In this document: positions 33,561-45,045 of the stretch, in pieces
Position numbering within the stretch: position 1 is the first letter of the stretch
Layout of the letters: each line of letters opens with the position of its first letter
Assembly (NCBI GenBank): GCA_019914995.1
Contig: CM034128.1
Location: forward strand, 994,501-1,058,500
Length of the DNA: 64,000 bases
Direction of reading: 5' to 3'
Source of the DNA: Acanthochlamys bracteata
Taxonomy: Eukaryota > Streptophyta > Magnoliopsida > Pandanales > Velloziaceae
Position numbers and translations under genes: made by a program
The notes under the pieces: generated by a model
Databases searched by the model: none
What the model saw: the letters and a program-made list of their open reading frames with translations, nothing else
Told to the model about the DNA's origin: nothing

Positions 33561-35100
33561 GAAACAGGATTGAACACTAGAGCTTTTCCGAAGCCTGAGA
33601 TGGGGGCCTGATAAGTTACCGAAGTTGCAGAGAACCAAACAAAAGAAATGCTGAAAACAGAGCTATTTATCTAAGAAAGAACGCTGAAAATTTGATTGAT
33701 TCTTGTTGATGCCATTGCATTAGACCAGCATACATATAAATAGTCAGTCAAGAACACCAGCGGTTAGAGATTAACAATAATAACTGTCAGCTATTTTTTG
33801 GAAACATCTTGAAATGAAGGCATGCTCACCAACTGGTCTTTTGATGGGATGGTACCCTATATCTAGCTATTATTCCAACAACTGGAGCAAGCATTTTGTC
33901 TTCAGAACTTGTTTGAATCCTTGTGTGGTGCGTGCAGGTGTGGAACGGAGGCTGCAGATATTGTAGCAGTGTCAAGAGCATGGGTGAGTCGGATGTCAGG
34001 CGAGACAGGATCCTATTGGGTGCAGACTATGCCCGAGAAGAGCCTGCGCATTCGCGGGTGCCAAGCAAAGTGCCATGGTGTTTCAGGTACTGGCCCAAGG
34101 TTGGCAAAAACTTATTGTTCCACTGCGAGAGACCATGCTTCGTTTCTAGTGAAATGTCCAAATTGGTCTGAGTTGCGTTAGACGCTCCTGAGTAGTACCT
34201 GGGTCATTCTGCACGGGTCTGTAGGTCACGCTAAGTGTGTTTTTTAATTACATAAAATTAAGTTTTGAAAAATAAAATTTGAAAAAAGTCGGTGAAAGTA
34301 AAGTTAGCAGTAATAATTAAAATATTTGAAGTAAACTTTGAAATTAAATTTTGATGAATATAAAATTTAATATAAAATAATGAAATTCAAAATATGAAGA
34401 AAGAAAGTAAAACTCTTTGCAATTAAAACATGCCCCTACGAGCACCTGGTTGCAAATTTAGAGTTCCTGTATTTCTCACCCGGTCTTGAGCATTTGAAGC
34501 AGAAGAAAGAAATGTCAAGTTAGGATCCCTCCTCCCTGAGAATTGTCCTCTTCCTCCACGGAAAATCGTTTCCACTGACGAGAATTCCTCGTAAGTAGCT
34601 TTTCATCAGGTAGGCCATCCCAAGCCACCAAGGTTTCGCGATAGGTGGCGTGTTTCTCATGGTTACCTACATAACGAAGTTCGTTTTATAAATCTGCCCT
34701 ATGAAAGTCTCGGACCCATACTGCTACACCACGCCAAAATTTTCAACCAAAAAACAGAAAATCCTTCTTTCGATTGGTAGGTGGTTATCCATGAGAATAC
34801 TCGCCAATGTTGTAGTCCTTTTCCCAAACATAACTAAATTCTTAGTCAAATTCGCGACTCAATTTTAGAAATTCGACGAACTACTACGAATCGTCAAAAG
34901 AAACATATATACATAGTGCACCTGTGCAAAAAGCGCACAAGTTGGAGTCAAATTTTTTCAGCGAGCAATAAAATTCTAATAATTTGAATAACAATCAAAT
35001 TCAACGATCGTTGAATTAGATTCGATGGTTGATATCTAGCTTACTACTATATTCCAAACAATCACAACCCACCGTCTGCGCGCAGCAATGGCGAGAGCAA
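33561..35100. other. Intergenic with low-confidence remnants
   Basis: A short frame at 33.91-34.18 kb (two overlapping readings) has no family I can name. On the minus strand around 34520-34680, HEKHATYRETLVAWDGLPDE is followed, after a one-base shift, by ATYEEFSSVETIF. This looks like a degraded chromodomain/integrase tail from another retroelement. The rest is AT-rich. Confidence 0.35.
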
Positions 35101-36166
35101 TCAGGGAATGCCGACCGCGCCATTCTCGTTCTCTCCCTTCTTGCAAAACAGCAGATCAGCACTAGCATCATCATCCCAATCCGCGTACGAATCAAGGAAG
35201 TAGAGAACAAACACAAGAATGAAGCAGCTCGTCACCATAGGTATAGGACCAAACATCCACAAGAACAACGGGAACGAAAAGTAATAAGCGCGTAATCCTA
35301 ACGACCAGAAGTACCCGCCTCGGTTCAGTGTCCGGCTTACGTAATCCGCTGCGAGGTTTTTCGTTGGCGGTGGGCCTCTTGTGGGAACGTTGATGAGCAC
35401 ACCGGCGTGGCTGTAGTACCGGATGGATTGAACAGTTAAAAGGAACGCAAGGAGGAAGCATACGAGGATCGCGAAGAGCTTAACGGAGAGACCTAGTTGG
35501 CTTATATCACCATAGATGAATCGTGACCGGAGCGGTGAGCCACTTCCGCTGTTGTTGTTGTTGCTTAGGACAGCAATGATAGAGCAGAGCATGATGGCTG
35601 TTGAAGCTAAGAGTGTTGATGCCATTATGTTGTTGCGCAGTGTTTGCACTGCAAGAACTCCGTTCTTCACCGGATCCTGCATCATGGATGGCAATTTCAC
35701 ATGTAATTAATTTCGTCTAATGAAAATTAAGGACAAAAATAGAAAACCCCGAACTGAGATACACCACAAGAAAATCATTTAATTTCCTTTTTTTTTTTTG
35801 GAAAAACTAATACCACATGTAGCTAGATCATGACCTCAAAGCAAGAAATTAAATGGTAAAGTAAAAAAAGAAAGCTTGATCAAGGAGACAGCACAACCAC
35901 AAGTGATCACAAGTTCGTTCACGAGCTACTTCTTATCCAAAGAAGAAAACAAGAAAATTTAAAGCACAAAAGAAAAAATACTTAAAATATATCTATATAG
36001 GTACCTCCATCATGGCCTGAACCCATTTGCGGCGGCTAATAGCGTTGATGCCGATGACGGTCCGCGTTGGATGGTACTTAATTCGCCTGAGAAGCCAGAG
36101 ATGGTACGCAACCATCACGATGAGCCCTAATGGTACCAGAACAAAATCCAAAGAACCTTCTTTCAT
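35101..36166 (-). CDS. DUF599 family membrane protein, two exons
   Basis: The exons are 36005-36166 and 35101-35676 (donor GAG|GTACCT, acceptor GCAG|GATCCG, phase 0), giving 245 residues. It belongs to plant DUF599, small integral membrane proteins of unknown function. Predicted helices lie at about 8-25, 73-91, 117-136 and 186-216. Family landmarks are YHLWLLRRIKYHPTRTVIGI, RRKWVQAMM, NGVLAVQTLRNNIMAS, RGGYFWSLGLRAYYFSFPLF and the C-terminal FLDSYADWDDDA. The start MKEGSLDFVL fits the short lumenal or cytosolic lead typical of the family. The gene is complete, and a purine-rich leader follows upstream. Confidence 0.92.
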
Positions 36167-36656
36167 TGATCTCTGATCACTCTCTAGCTCTCACAGAACA
36201 AAAAATTCCTAACCACAACTCTCGAGTTTCTAGCAAACAGAAGAAGAAAGAAGATGAATGCAGAGACGTGGTTGGGAAACGAAAGGGCACGCAGGTTTTC
36301 AGAACAAGAGCGCTATTAATATACACGAAGCAAGCAGCGGCAAAGTCAAAACGGAAAACGGATTTTAATTAGCGCGATTAATGCTATTAATTAGTGAATA
36401 TAGCTTGCCACTTGTCACCTTCTACTTGCGCCTAGAGGCAGATTCTATTTGGAACGATCAAAATTCAGTCATCGAAATCTGTATTGGCAAGAACACATCG
36501 TTATCCACGACCAGAAGTTAACCTCATCAATTTCGTATCCCCCAAACACAGGACAGTTCTAGGTTGCGTTAGAATATAAGCTACGGGAGAAGTTTTTAGA
36601 CAATAAATAAGACTTAAGTTATTTTCAAATAATTTTATAACAATTGTTTTATAATA
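36167..36656. other. DUF599 promoter region
   Basis: Up to about 36370 is probable leader and promoter for the minus-strand DUF599 gene. The minus strand has gtgtatattaatag near 36315-36330, a weak TATA candidate. Nothing else is seen. Confidence 0.35.
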
Positions 36657-36661
36657 ATAAA

Positions 36662-36781
36662 TGCGACGAAGTTAGGGTTCTTCTCAAAATCAATTGGCTA
36701 TGAAAAGAGTGAGGTCAAATTTTTATGAATATCATTTCAGGATCATTGATAAGCAATGTGGGACTAAACTATTCTTTAACA
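36662..36781 (-). repeat. TRIM LTR copy 1
   Basis: Plus strand tgcgacgaagttaggg to attctttaaca. It is the most diverged start of the three (gaagtt for gaattt). Confidence 0.8.
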
Positions 36782-37048
36782 CATGCCCTCTAGCAGAGCG
36801 TTTTTTTTTTTTTTTATAAATTGAACTTATGTGGACTACGTGCTCTGAATAAATTGAATAAAGCGGGCGACCTGCCCTGAAATGAAATAAGCTATTTGCC
36901 TACAATGTAGCGGACAACTGTCTTTTGAATAAAACAGACTATCTGTCCTAAAATGAAGCGGGCTAATTTTGCCCTGAATAGATATAGATAATAAAGTTAA
37001 ATTTAGCTCATATTTTGGGCCGATCCGGCCCAACCCGTTCTGATATTA

Positions 37049-37166
37049 TGTGACGAATTTAGGATTCTTTTCAAAACCAATTGGCTATGAGAAGAGTGCC
37101 CAAGTCTTTATGAATATCATCTAAGGACCATTGATAAGTAATGTGGGACTAAATCTTTCTTTAACA
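37049..37166 (-). repeat. TRIM LTR copy 2 (central)
   Basis: tgtgacgaatttagg to tttctttaaca, shared between the two units of the tandem. Confidence 0.8.
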
Positions 37167-37453
37167 CCTGCCCTCCAGCAAAGCGTTCTTTTTTTTTTTT
37201 TTTTTTTTTATAAATAGAATTGATGTGGGCTACATGTCCTGTAATGAATTGGATGAAGCGGACGACCTGCCTTGAAATGAAATGGGCTATTTGCCATAGA
37301 ATGAGCGGACAATTGTCCTTTGAATAAAACGGGCTACCTGCCCTGAAATAAAGTGGGCTATTTTTGCCCTAGAATAAATCGGACCATGAATGCCCTAAAT
37401 AGATATGAATAATAAGTTAGATTTAGCCCACATCTTGGACCGATTCGGTCCAA

Positions 37454-37468
37454 CCCACTCTGATATCA
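37454..37468 (-). other. TRIM primer-binding site
   Basis: TGATATCAGAGTGGG on the minus strand, directly adjacent to LTR copy 3. It matches the initiator tRNA-Met site TGGTATCAGAGC with one change in the first eight bases. Confidence 0.7.
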
Positions 37469-37588
37469 TGTAACGAATTTAGAATTCTTCTCAAAACCAA
37501 TTGACAATGAGAAGAGTGAGCCCAAATCTTTATAAATATCATCTCAGGACCATTAATAAGCAATATAAGACTAAACCATTCTTTAACA
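37469..37588 (-). repeat. TRIM LTR copy 3
   Basis: tgtaacgaatttag to ttctttaaca, followed by the ATAAA target duplication. Confidence 0.8.
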
Positions 37589-37593
37589 ATAAA

Positions 37594-40200
37594 TATGCAA
37601 AGTTATTTAAAATAATATTTTGATGAAAGAAAGTTACTTTTTAGGGTGAGTTGAATCGTCGTCCTACAATAAATAATAAAATTAATTGAAAATAGGGATT
37701 ATTTCAGATGCTCATAAGTAAACTTTGTGAAGGCAAAAGTTGAAATGCGAAGTTTTTTGAAAAATATGTTCAAATTAGAATTTAGTTTTTATTTTTTGTG
37801 GATTAAAAATATAGTATAATAATTTTGAAATGTAGTTCTGAATTCAGTAGACATTTGAAATATGTAAACTGATCAGAGCTCAAATTTTGATCGAAAAAGT
37901 TAAAATTTTGGGCATTTTAAACACGCTCTTAGTGTTATAAAATTATAACTGATATCTTGAGAGATTTTATTTTGTAAAACAGCGGCTATTAGCTTAATAC
38001 TAGATGTAGCAATATATAATCCCGCAAACTTAATTCTAAACTGACTATTTAAATCGGATAGAATTTTATTTAATTAGATTCGGATTAGTTTTCAATCAAT
38101 TATTCAATTCAAAATTGATCCACAAATTAAACAGATTCGATTAATCCAAAATTGAATCATTTAATCCGTATAATTATTTATGTAGTATATATTATCTAAT
38201 AATTAGAATTATAGCAATAATATAAAATTTTGGTTTAGTTTATTTATTTTATATTAGTTTATTATATTTTGATTAATTTCTTACTTTATTTATAGGTTTT
38301 GTCGAATTAATATTTTTTGTTTTGAGTATGCCTTACACTTGTCACCTAATATCGTTAAAAGTTAATTTCTAATGTTCAAATTTTAATAATTTTTAATTTT
38401 AAACGAGTCGATACCCAATTTGACCGGTTATTGAATTGTTGAATTAGAGTTAATAATTTAATTCATACAAATATATAGATTAAATTAAAGTTAAATAATT
38501 TAGATCTAATTATTATATGAATCGATCAATATGTTAATCAATATTGCCATCCTTACTTAATGTAGAGGTATAGACGAGTCTTTAGTTTGGGTATGATTTA
38601 GATTGAAATGCGTTACAGTCTTCAGGCCTGCATTTCAGTCCACAGTCAGTTGAGCTGTAATGTGTTTATATTACAGGCCGAACACACTATTGGGCGGTCC
38701 AAGCTGACTGTAAATCTGGACTGAATGGGCCCAGCATAAACGTTTCTTTTTCTGATTTCCTGTGTATGCATAAATCTTTTTTCTGAAAATGATCAAACTT
38801 TCCGCTAAGACTCCTACAGAAATTCTTTTCTTTTTAAACTAATTGTTGATCATCAGTCTAATTACAGCTTTAGTTACAGTAGATCATCAGTTTAGTTACC
38901 AACCAACTTCTCCGGTGAGCCGTAATTCTTCTCCGGCAACTTCTTCCTTATGTTCCTCTCCAATTGAATCAACTTCCCCATTTGCATCACACCTATTACA
39001 ATCACCTTCTGTTCATTCATGAATCAAAGCAATATATAGTATATCATTCCAACGTCAGTGGTATCCAATTAAAAAGAACCAATCTCTTCCTGATGATAAG
39101 TCAAGCTATTCGTCGTGATCATCATCAAGAACTCCCTGCAGCTTACGATCAACGAACAAATTGCAGAGAGCAAGAACCTACGCGGATGGATCATCCAACT
39201 CCTCGCCGGTTTCTGGGACAACTTTGCAGCTCACCGCAATCATCAGTTGCACGCAATATATAGTTGATGAGCTTAGTTGTTGCACTGACGAGCCCAGTCT
39301 CCAAGCCGTTCATCACGTCGCAGAAGTCCAGGATTTCGAACCATACCTCTAACCTGTTCGCTGTAACCTTTGTCCTATCTTTTATCGATCATTCCGAACC
39401 ACAAGATCGATGATGAACATTTCCATGCTCTTCCTTTCCTCCACCACCGTGGTCATCATTCTTCTGCCGCTGCTGTTGCTCGACGGCTATGGCAGTGCTC
39501 TAGCTATATATGCTTTCTATTCCATGTAAAAAGCAGTTAGTAAACAAGCCCGCTCTGCTCCAGCGTGAAGTACCTTTTTCACCATGGTTCTTGATCCTTG
39601 CTGAAAATCTTTCCATCACTGCCGACGTAGGCGATCCGGAACCGGGCTGTTGTAGTAGCAGCTAACACTTGGCCGTCGTTCAAACACGGTATTCGGAGAG
39701 TTTTATCCCATCTGGATCAATTTAGTAGGAACAACCTCTCGCGGTAACGATGATCTGTTTAGTGTACCGCTGCATCTCTGCAACTGCTCGAACATTGAAG
39801 CATGTACTTCGCTGGTTTCTTCAGTCTGCGGGGGAAGTTGTTGCTTGATCGTTGATCCATCTTGCGCCACCAGTGCTGCGGAGAAGCACCGCCATGATCG
39901 TCGGAGTCTGGATCCTCTGAAGGCAGTTGAGACAAAGCGGCGAGTGCGGCGGTTGAGAAGAAGAAGAAGAAGAAGAACAGAATTTGAGAAGGCAGTGAAT
40001 ATTGAATTTGGGAAGATTTTACGGGAAGCATTTCTAATTTGCAATATTAATACTTTATGTTTTTATTAGCAGACGGTTATTTACATCGTTTATATTTTAA
40101 TAGTTAGTGTTATGGGCCTAAATATGCTAAAATGAATGTTGTATGCCTTGTAATTAAACTAAAAAAGTCTATTTCTGTTTGTTTTTTTCTGAAAAGAATT
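37594..40200. other. Intergenic region with no supported gene
   Basis: 37.6-38.6 kb is AT-rich. At 38590-38740, sequence rich in 'ctgcatttcagtccacagtcag' and 'gctgactgtaaatctggactg' contains partial complementary segments and could be a MITE. At 38.9-40.05 kb there are short, broken frames on the minus strand, one with a poly-Phe/Leu run encoded by a GAA/CTT tract at 39957-39976. I do not recognise any family, and stops interrupt every long reading. A remnant gene is possible but not supported. Confidence 0.35.
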
Positions 40201-40219
40201 TCGGGTTCGAGTTTTATCC

Positions 40220-43200
40220 ATGGCGTGTTTTCTCTTTCCCGGCAAACCGACTCCTCCGTTATTCAGGCAGTCACTCTCTCTCCTTCTCTGTCGTTCCCAT
40301 TTCTCCAGATCTGTTCTTCTACCCGATCGAGACGGAGCTCTGCATCGCCGCTGCCGCTGTCTGTGCACCACCGTCGAAGCGGCGGCGGTAGCGGCGCCTG
40401 TTGTTGTCGCTGATGACTATAAGTACGGGAGCAAGCAGGTCGTGAGTCTCACTCCACAGCTCTACGATTATATTCTATCTAATGTCAGAGAGCCACCGGT
40501 AGTTTTCTAATCCCTCGCCTCGCCCGCCCTATTTCTCACTCACTCTCTCAACAAATTGCTTCTAGATAATTACATTATGGAAAATTTTAATGATTTTTTC
40601 TTTTATGCATTAGAATACATCGGGATTTGATATGCTGTTGTTAGTTTTCTTAAACTTATCTCATACTGAAATTAGTGCAATTGGTCGTAATTGGTAGAAA
40701 AAGGTCACTGCTATGAGCAATAGGTTTTTTGCTCTTTTAATGTTAGTTTAATTAGAACATGTGATACAGTTTATCTCACGAAATACGTGCAATTAGGGAT
40801 TTGTATTTGAACATCTGGGCTCTAGGGGAATTATGTAGTCAATATCTGGTCGTACATTTTTACCATAGAAGGCTAGTTTCTGCACTCCTTGTAACTGCTA
40901 GTTTCCATCGATAAAATCTGATCATACACCTTGGAACATAAATCAATTACTCGTTGGGACAATGCAATTATTGTTGCTGAACTTTAACTAATCTGGCTAA
41001 CATGCAAGGGTATGCTTTGTCCACTATGATGTGATGCATGTCATTTTTTGTGGAACTTTTATATGTTAATGGAATATACAAGTCCTGAGTTTTGAGTATT
41101 GTTCTTGTGTAGTTGCGATTTCTGGTGTAGTCTTGGACAAGGTCAATACTACTCATCCCAACAATTTGGAAATTGTTATCATGAGTCTTGTGGATGCCAA
41201 ATTTCCATTCTTTTGTCTGACGAGGGTCTTTGCACCACTATTGTTTGATGTGTCTATCACACTAAGTTTTGATAGAGCGGTGAATTTGTTTTTGTGTGTA
41301 TGTGTGTGCACGCTTGTCCGTTTTTGTCTGCTGTTATTATGTTCCTAGAATAGTTGCTTCATGATCACTTAGCTTATACCTTGAGTTTGGTGATATGACA
41401 TTAGGTTCTTCAGGAACTCCGGGAAGAGACAGCCACCTTACGAGGGAGCCAAATGCAGGTTTTTGTTTCTTCGGATAGCTTTTGTTGCTATATTGTTCAA
41501 TTGTTCTTGCTTTTTGTGATTCTTATTAATCTGGACTGCAACTTGCTCAATTAAGAGAATCCCATGAGTTGGGATTGCTCTCCACTGATCAGAAGGTTGC
41601 ATTCAGAAGATCCAGAATCTGAAATAGCTCTAAATCAGAAGCTTAATGATTCTTTTCTTTCTGCATATTGCTTCCTGAGATTCATAGTTTGTCCCTTGTT
41701 GGTTTTTGTTTCTGTATTGGCGTAGGTTTCTCCTGATCAAGCTCAACTGCTGGCAATGCTTGTCCAGATTCTTGGTGCACAAAGATGTATTGAAGTTGGA
41801 GTCTATACTGTATGTTCTCAAGGTTCATCTACTAACTATTATTTCTTTGATTTTCTGAGGTAAATGTGTTATCGATGATGTTCAAGTCAGCTTGTTTTAT
41901 TAGTCGATTAACATATGTGGCTGGTTAATTGCCTTCTCTTGTGTTAACTTCTTAAAATTGTATTTACTTTTTAGATTGTGTTGGTTTCATTTTCTTTTAA
42001 GCTTATTTCTCAGGCATTTTGTTGTTATTTAATTGGTTTCTTGTGAAGATAGCATCTGCATATTCTTTTCTTATCTATCTAGGGGTACTCGTCTCTAGCG
42101 GTTGCACTAGCTCTCCCAGAATCAGGTCGTCTGGTTGCATGTGAAAGAGATGCAAATTGTCTTCAAGTTGCAAAAAAGTATTACCAACGAGCTGGTGTCT
42201 CCCACAAGGTAACTTGTCTTTTTCATTATAAACCTTTTATCATCAGCCACTTCTGCATGATTCTCGTTTCATGCACAGGGCATAGTGCATTAACATGCAT
42301 GCTCTAAAATGACTAATATTTGCACATTATATTTGTGCAGGTTGATATAAAACATGGACTAGCTGTAGATGCTCTAAACTCTCTTATCCAAAATGGTGAA
42401 ACTTGCAGGTGTATGATGGAAGGAAAGCTTCCTAAGTGCTGGACTTAAATTTTTCTATCTGCCTTTATTTTTTTTCGTGGGAGTTTCTTCAACAAATTTA
42501 TCAATTGATTAAGTAACTGAATGCATACACTTTTATAATTAACAAAGTTCAAAAAGTACTTCTCTTGCTCTTTGGTTATAATATACAATGTCAAAATATT
42601 ACCCCGGGAAAGCCATCTTCACTTGTTCTGAATTACTACTTATCTGTATAGGCATTGTCTATTGTTGGATCTTAAAATGAATGGCACACACCTTAGACCA
42701 GAATACGAGGCTTTCATTTTGCAGGGAAGATTGACGTGTTTCTTGTTGAAAATTAATCAACTCCTGTGACATAGCTAATACCATAACCTAATAACATGCT
42801 TGTGTATAATCTACTCAAATAGGCTAATACTGATGTCATCTCCCCTTTGGTTTATTCTAATTCATATTTTTGCTAATGAACTCGATTACTTTGTCTTGTT
42901 CTCCAGCTATGATTTTGCATTTGTTGATGCTGAGAAGCGAATGTACACTGAATACTTTGAGCTACTGTTGCAACTGGTAGAGCGCTTCCCATTTTTCTTG
43001 TAGCTAGTTATAATTATACCATTATAAACATTATTTGTGCTTGGGATCATGAAAGTCTCTCTTCTTACCCTGGGGCATATTTACAACTATAAATATAGTG
43101 GTATTGTCATCATTCTGAGCATACACTTGATATTATGATATACTTTCTTCTTACAATAAAAGGGGCTATAGTGGCTTTAGTATTTCATTGCTAAAGAATC

Positions 43201-43778
43201 ACCCAGTTCTAAAGGTCAATCCTTAAATTAAGTTCTAAACTTGCGCAAGCCAATGGTTCTTAATTTCCTATGTTAAATAATAAATTCTAACTTGCACTTC
43301 AGTTGGTTCTTCCTGTGACAAATTGGTCCCTGATCTTTTATGTGTTCATTTGGAAATATAAGAAACATGACATCTTTTATTCAAGTCTCTAACAGATTGT
43401 GACACCATCTAGCTAATTAGATCTTGCTATCTTGTTTATGCAGGTGAGAGTGGGTGGCCTCATTGTCATTGATAATGTCCTCTGGCATGGAAAAGTTGCA
43501 GACTCAAAGGTAAGCTGTCTGAAATTACTGAATGCCAAAGTATTAGCACCATGCTAGAGTTGTTCTTTCTGGTTACAGGTGCTTGACCGTAAAACAATTA
43601 GCATAAGGAACTTCAACAAAAAAGTTCTAGAGGATAAGAGGATTAGCATGAGCATGGTAACCTTTTACTTTGTTCTTTCCAAGTTATAGTTTCTAATGTC
43701 AATCACTAACAGTAGAGGAGCTAACAGGTCCCAATTGGGGATGGTATGACCATATGTCACAAATTGCTGCGCACGTGA
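40220..43778 (+). CDS. CCoAOMT-like O-methyltransferase, nine exons, organelle-type leader
   Basis: The exons are 40220-40498, 41405-41458, 41726-41809, 42083-42208, 42341-42408, 42907-42976, 43444-43509, 43579-43656 and 43728-43778, giving 291 residues. It is a class I, cation-dependent SAM methyltransferase of the caffeoyl-CoA OMT fold. The SAM loop is CIEVGVYTGYSSLAVALALP (E134, G136), and VACERD carries the ribose-binding acid E160. The metal site is D211 (FAFVDAEKR) and D237-N238 (VIDNVLWHG). The first 65 residues are Arg/Ser/Ala-rich with few acids, typical of a chloroplast or mitochondrial transit peptide, and precede the conserved YDYILSNVREP. This resembles the plant group distinct from lignin CCoAOMT, so the acceptor is unknown. 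The start ATGGCG was chosen for its context (tccATGGcg) and frame. Confidence 0.93.
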
Positions 43779-45010
43779 CCTCGGAAAGATTTCTGCAAAC
43801 TGCGATCCATGTTGACTTCGCAAATCACCACAACCATGTGTCCATATAATCTGGGAAGCATCAATTAGATACGATGTTCAGCATCACTTGATGCAGTGCT
43901 GAAGAGGTGTGTGCATACTGTAATCATCTTAAACCTGAGAACAGCTCATTGTCATGCACAATCAGATGATGAACATGAAAACCATGTAAATCGCCCAAAC
44001 CTTGACCCTTTGTGAAGTAATAAGGACAATGGTTGCAAACTCAGCGGGGAATTCAGCACAACTCGCTAAATAAAAGCAACCGGACAAGTCGTGAGGTGAG
44101 GGCATCTTTAGCAGGCATAGTTCGTTGTTAGAATAAAAAATATTGGTTTCGTTCCAGTTAAAAACGAAATTTTACTGTAGTACGTAAACTTTTATATGTA
44201 AATATAGCTACCCATTTATTAATAATCTCCATCTCCTTTACTTTCAACGTGTAAAAGAGAATGGGTTTGTAATTTTTGTGACCGATGCCCTTGCGAGGAC
44301 ATCAAAAGCACAAATGTTCTCTTGTCACATCAATGTAAATGCGAATGCCGAAACTCAATTAGACATTATTGTCCAGAAAGTCTTCTAACTACCGCCGCTG
44401 AAACAATGAAGAATAAAGAGATTCTGAAACATTCTATATCAGTATACATAGAAAACAAGAGATTCTGAACCATGAAGCAAGTCACTACTAACAGAGAGAT
44501 TACAACTTCCAAGCGAGAACTACGTCAAACATGACACTTGTTAGTGGAACAAGGTTTACGTCATCAAGAGAAAATTTTCAATAAATAGATCAATATCGAT
44601 CCTCATTATAGAGCCCATTTCAAATCCGACAAGAAAACTGCAACGAATTTACTCTTGAAGCATTTATTGAATATAAACACATGATATACTATAATGACAA
44701 CTGCTGCAATAATTTCCTACAATGATGTTACACACACTCAAAAACCATAAGCTATAAAAGCTCAATCAGTAAACCCCTGAGAAAAAGGAAGGAAAAACTC
44801 ATCTCAGTGAACTCTCTTCAACGGGCTCCAATTAGCCCAAAAAATTCCTATAGCTCACCTGAAACCTACTATAAACAGGTCATATCTGAACACCATGAGT
44901 TCGAAGCTCATCCACCAGCCCTAGCAGCTCCTGCATGTGTGTTCTCCGCATGGAACTTAGGCTAAAAGCCTTGTATAGAAAAGTTAGCTGGACATGAATG
45001 ACGTTCTTCT
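43779..45010. other. Shared 3' flanks of two convergent genes
   Basis: The O-methyltransferase (plus) and alpha-adaptin (minus) end within about 1.3 kb of each other. The sequence probably holds both 3'UTRs, and no other gene is seen. Confidence 0.4.
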
Positions 45011-45045
45011 ATACTCATAACAGTCCAGCAAGCAGGGCAGTAGAA

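Larger units (their letters stand above)
36662..37588 (-). mobile_element. TRIM element with three LTRs in tandem
   Basis: Three 118-120-bp LTR copies lie at 36662-36781, 37049-37166 and 37469-37588, with two related internal segments between them (LTR-int-LTR-int-LTR). The whole is bracketed by the 5-bp duplication ATAAA (36657-36661 and 37589-37593), so it behaves as one insertion. In minus orientation each LTR starts tgttaaag. An initiator tRNA-Met-type primer site TGATATCAGAGTGGG abuts the 37469 LTR. A purine tract (gagggca) lies just before the next LTR. There is no protein-coding capacity; internal parts carry 'gggcta..tgccct' short repeats. TRIMs rely on enzymes from other retrotransposons. 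Confidence 0.88.

Noticed and set aside
33909..34181. Two overlapping frames of 82-90 codons on the plus strand
   Set aside because: No recognisable family or splice context. Possibly more of the DUF295 pseudogene, but not supported.
39703..40069. Overlapping minus- and plus-strand frames with poly-Phe/Leu or poly-Arg runs
   Set aside because: Runs come from a GAA/CTT tract. No domain is recognised and longer readings have stops.
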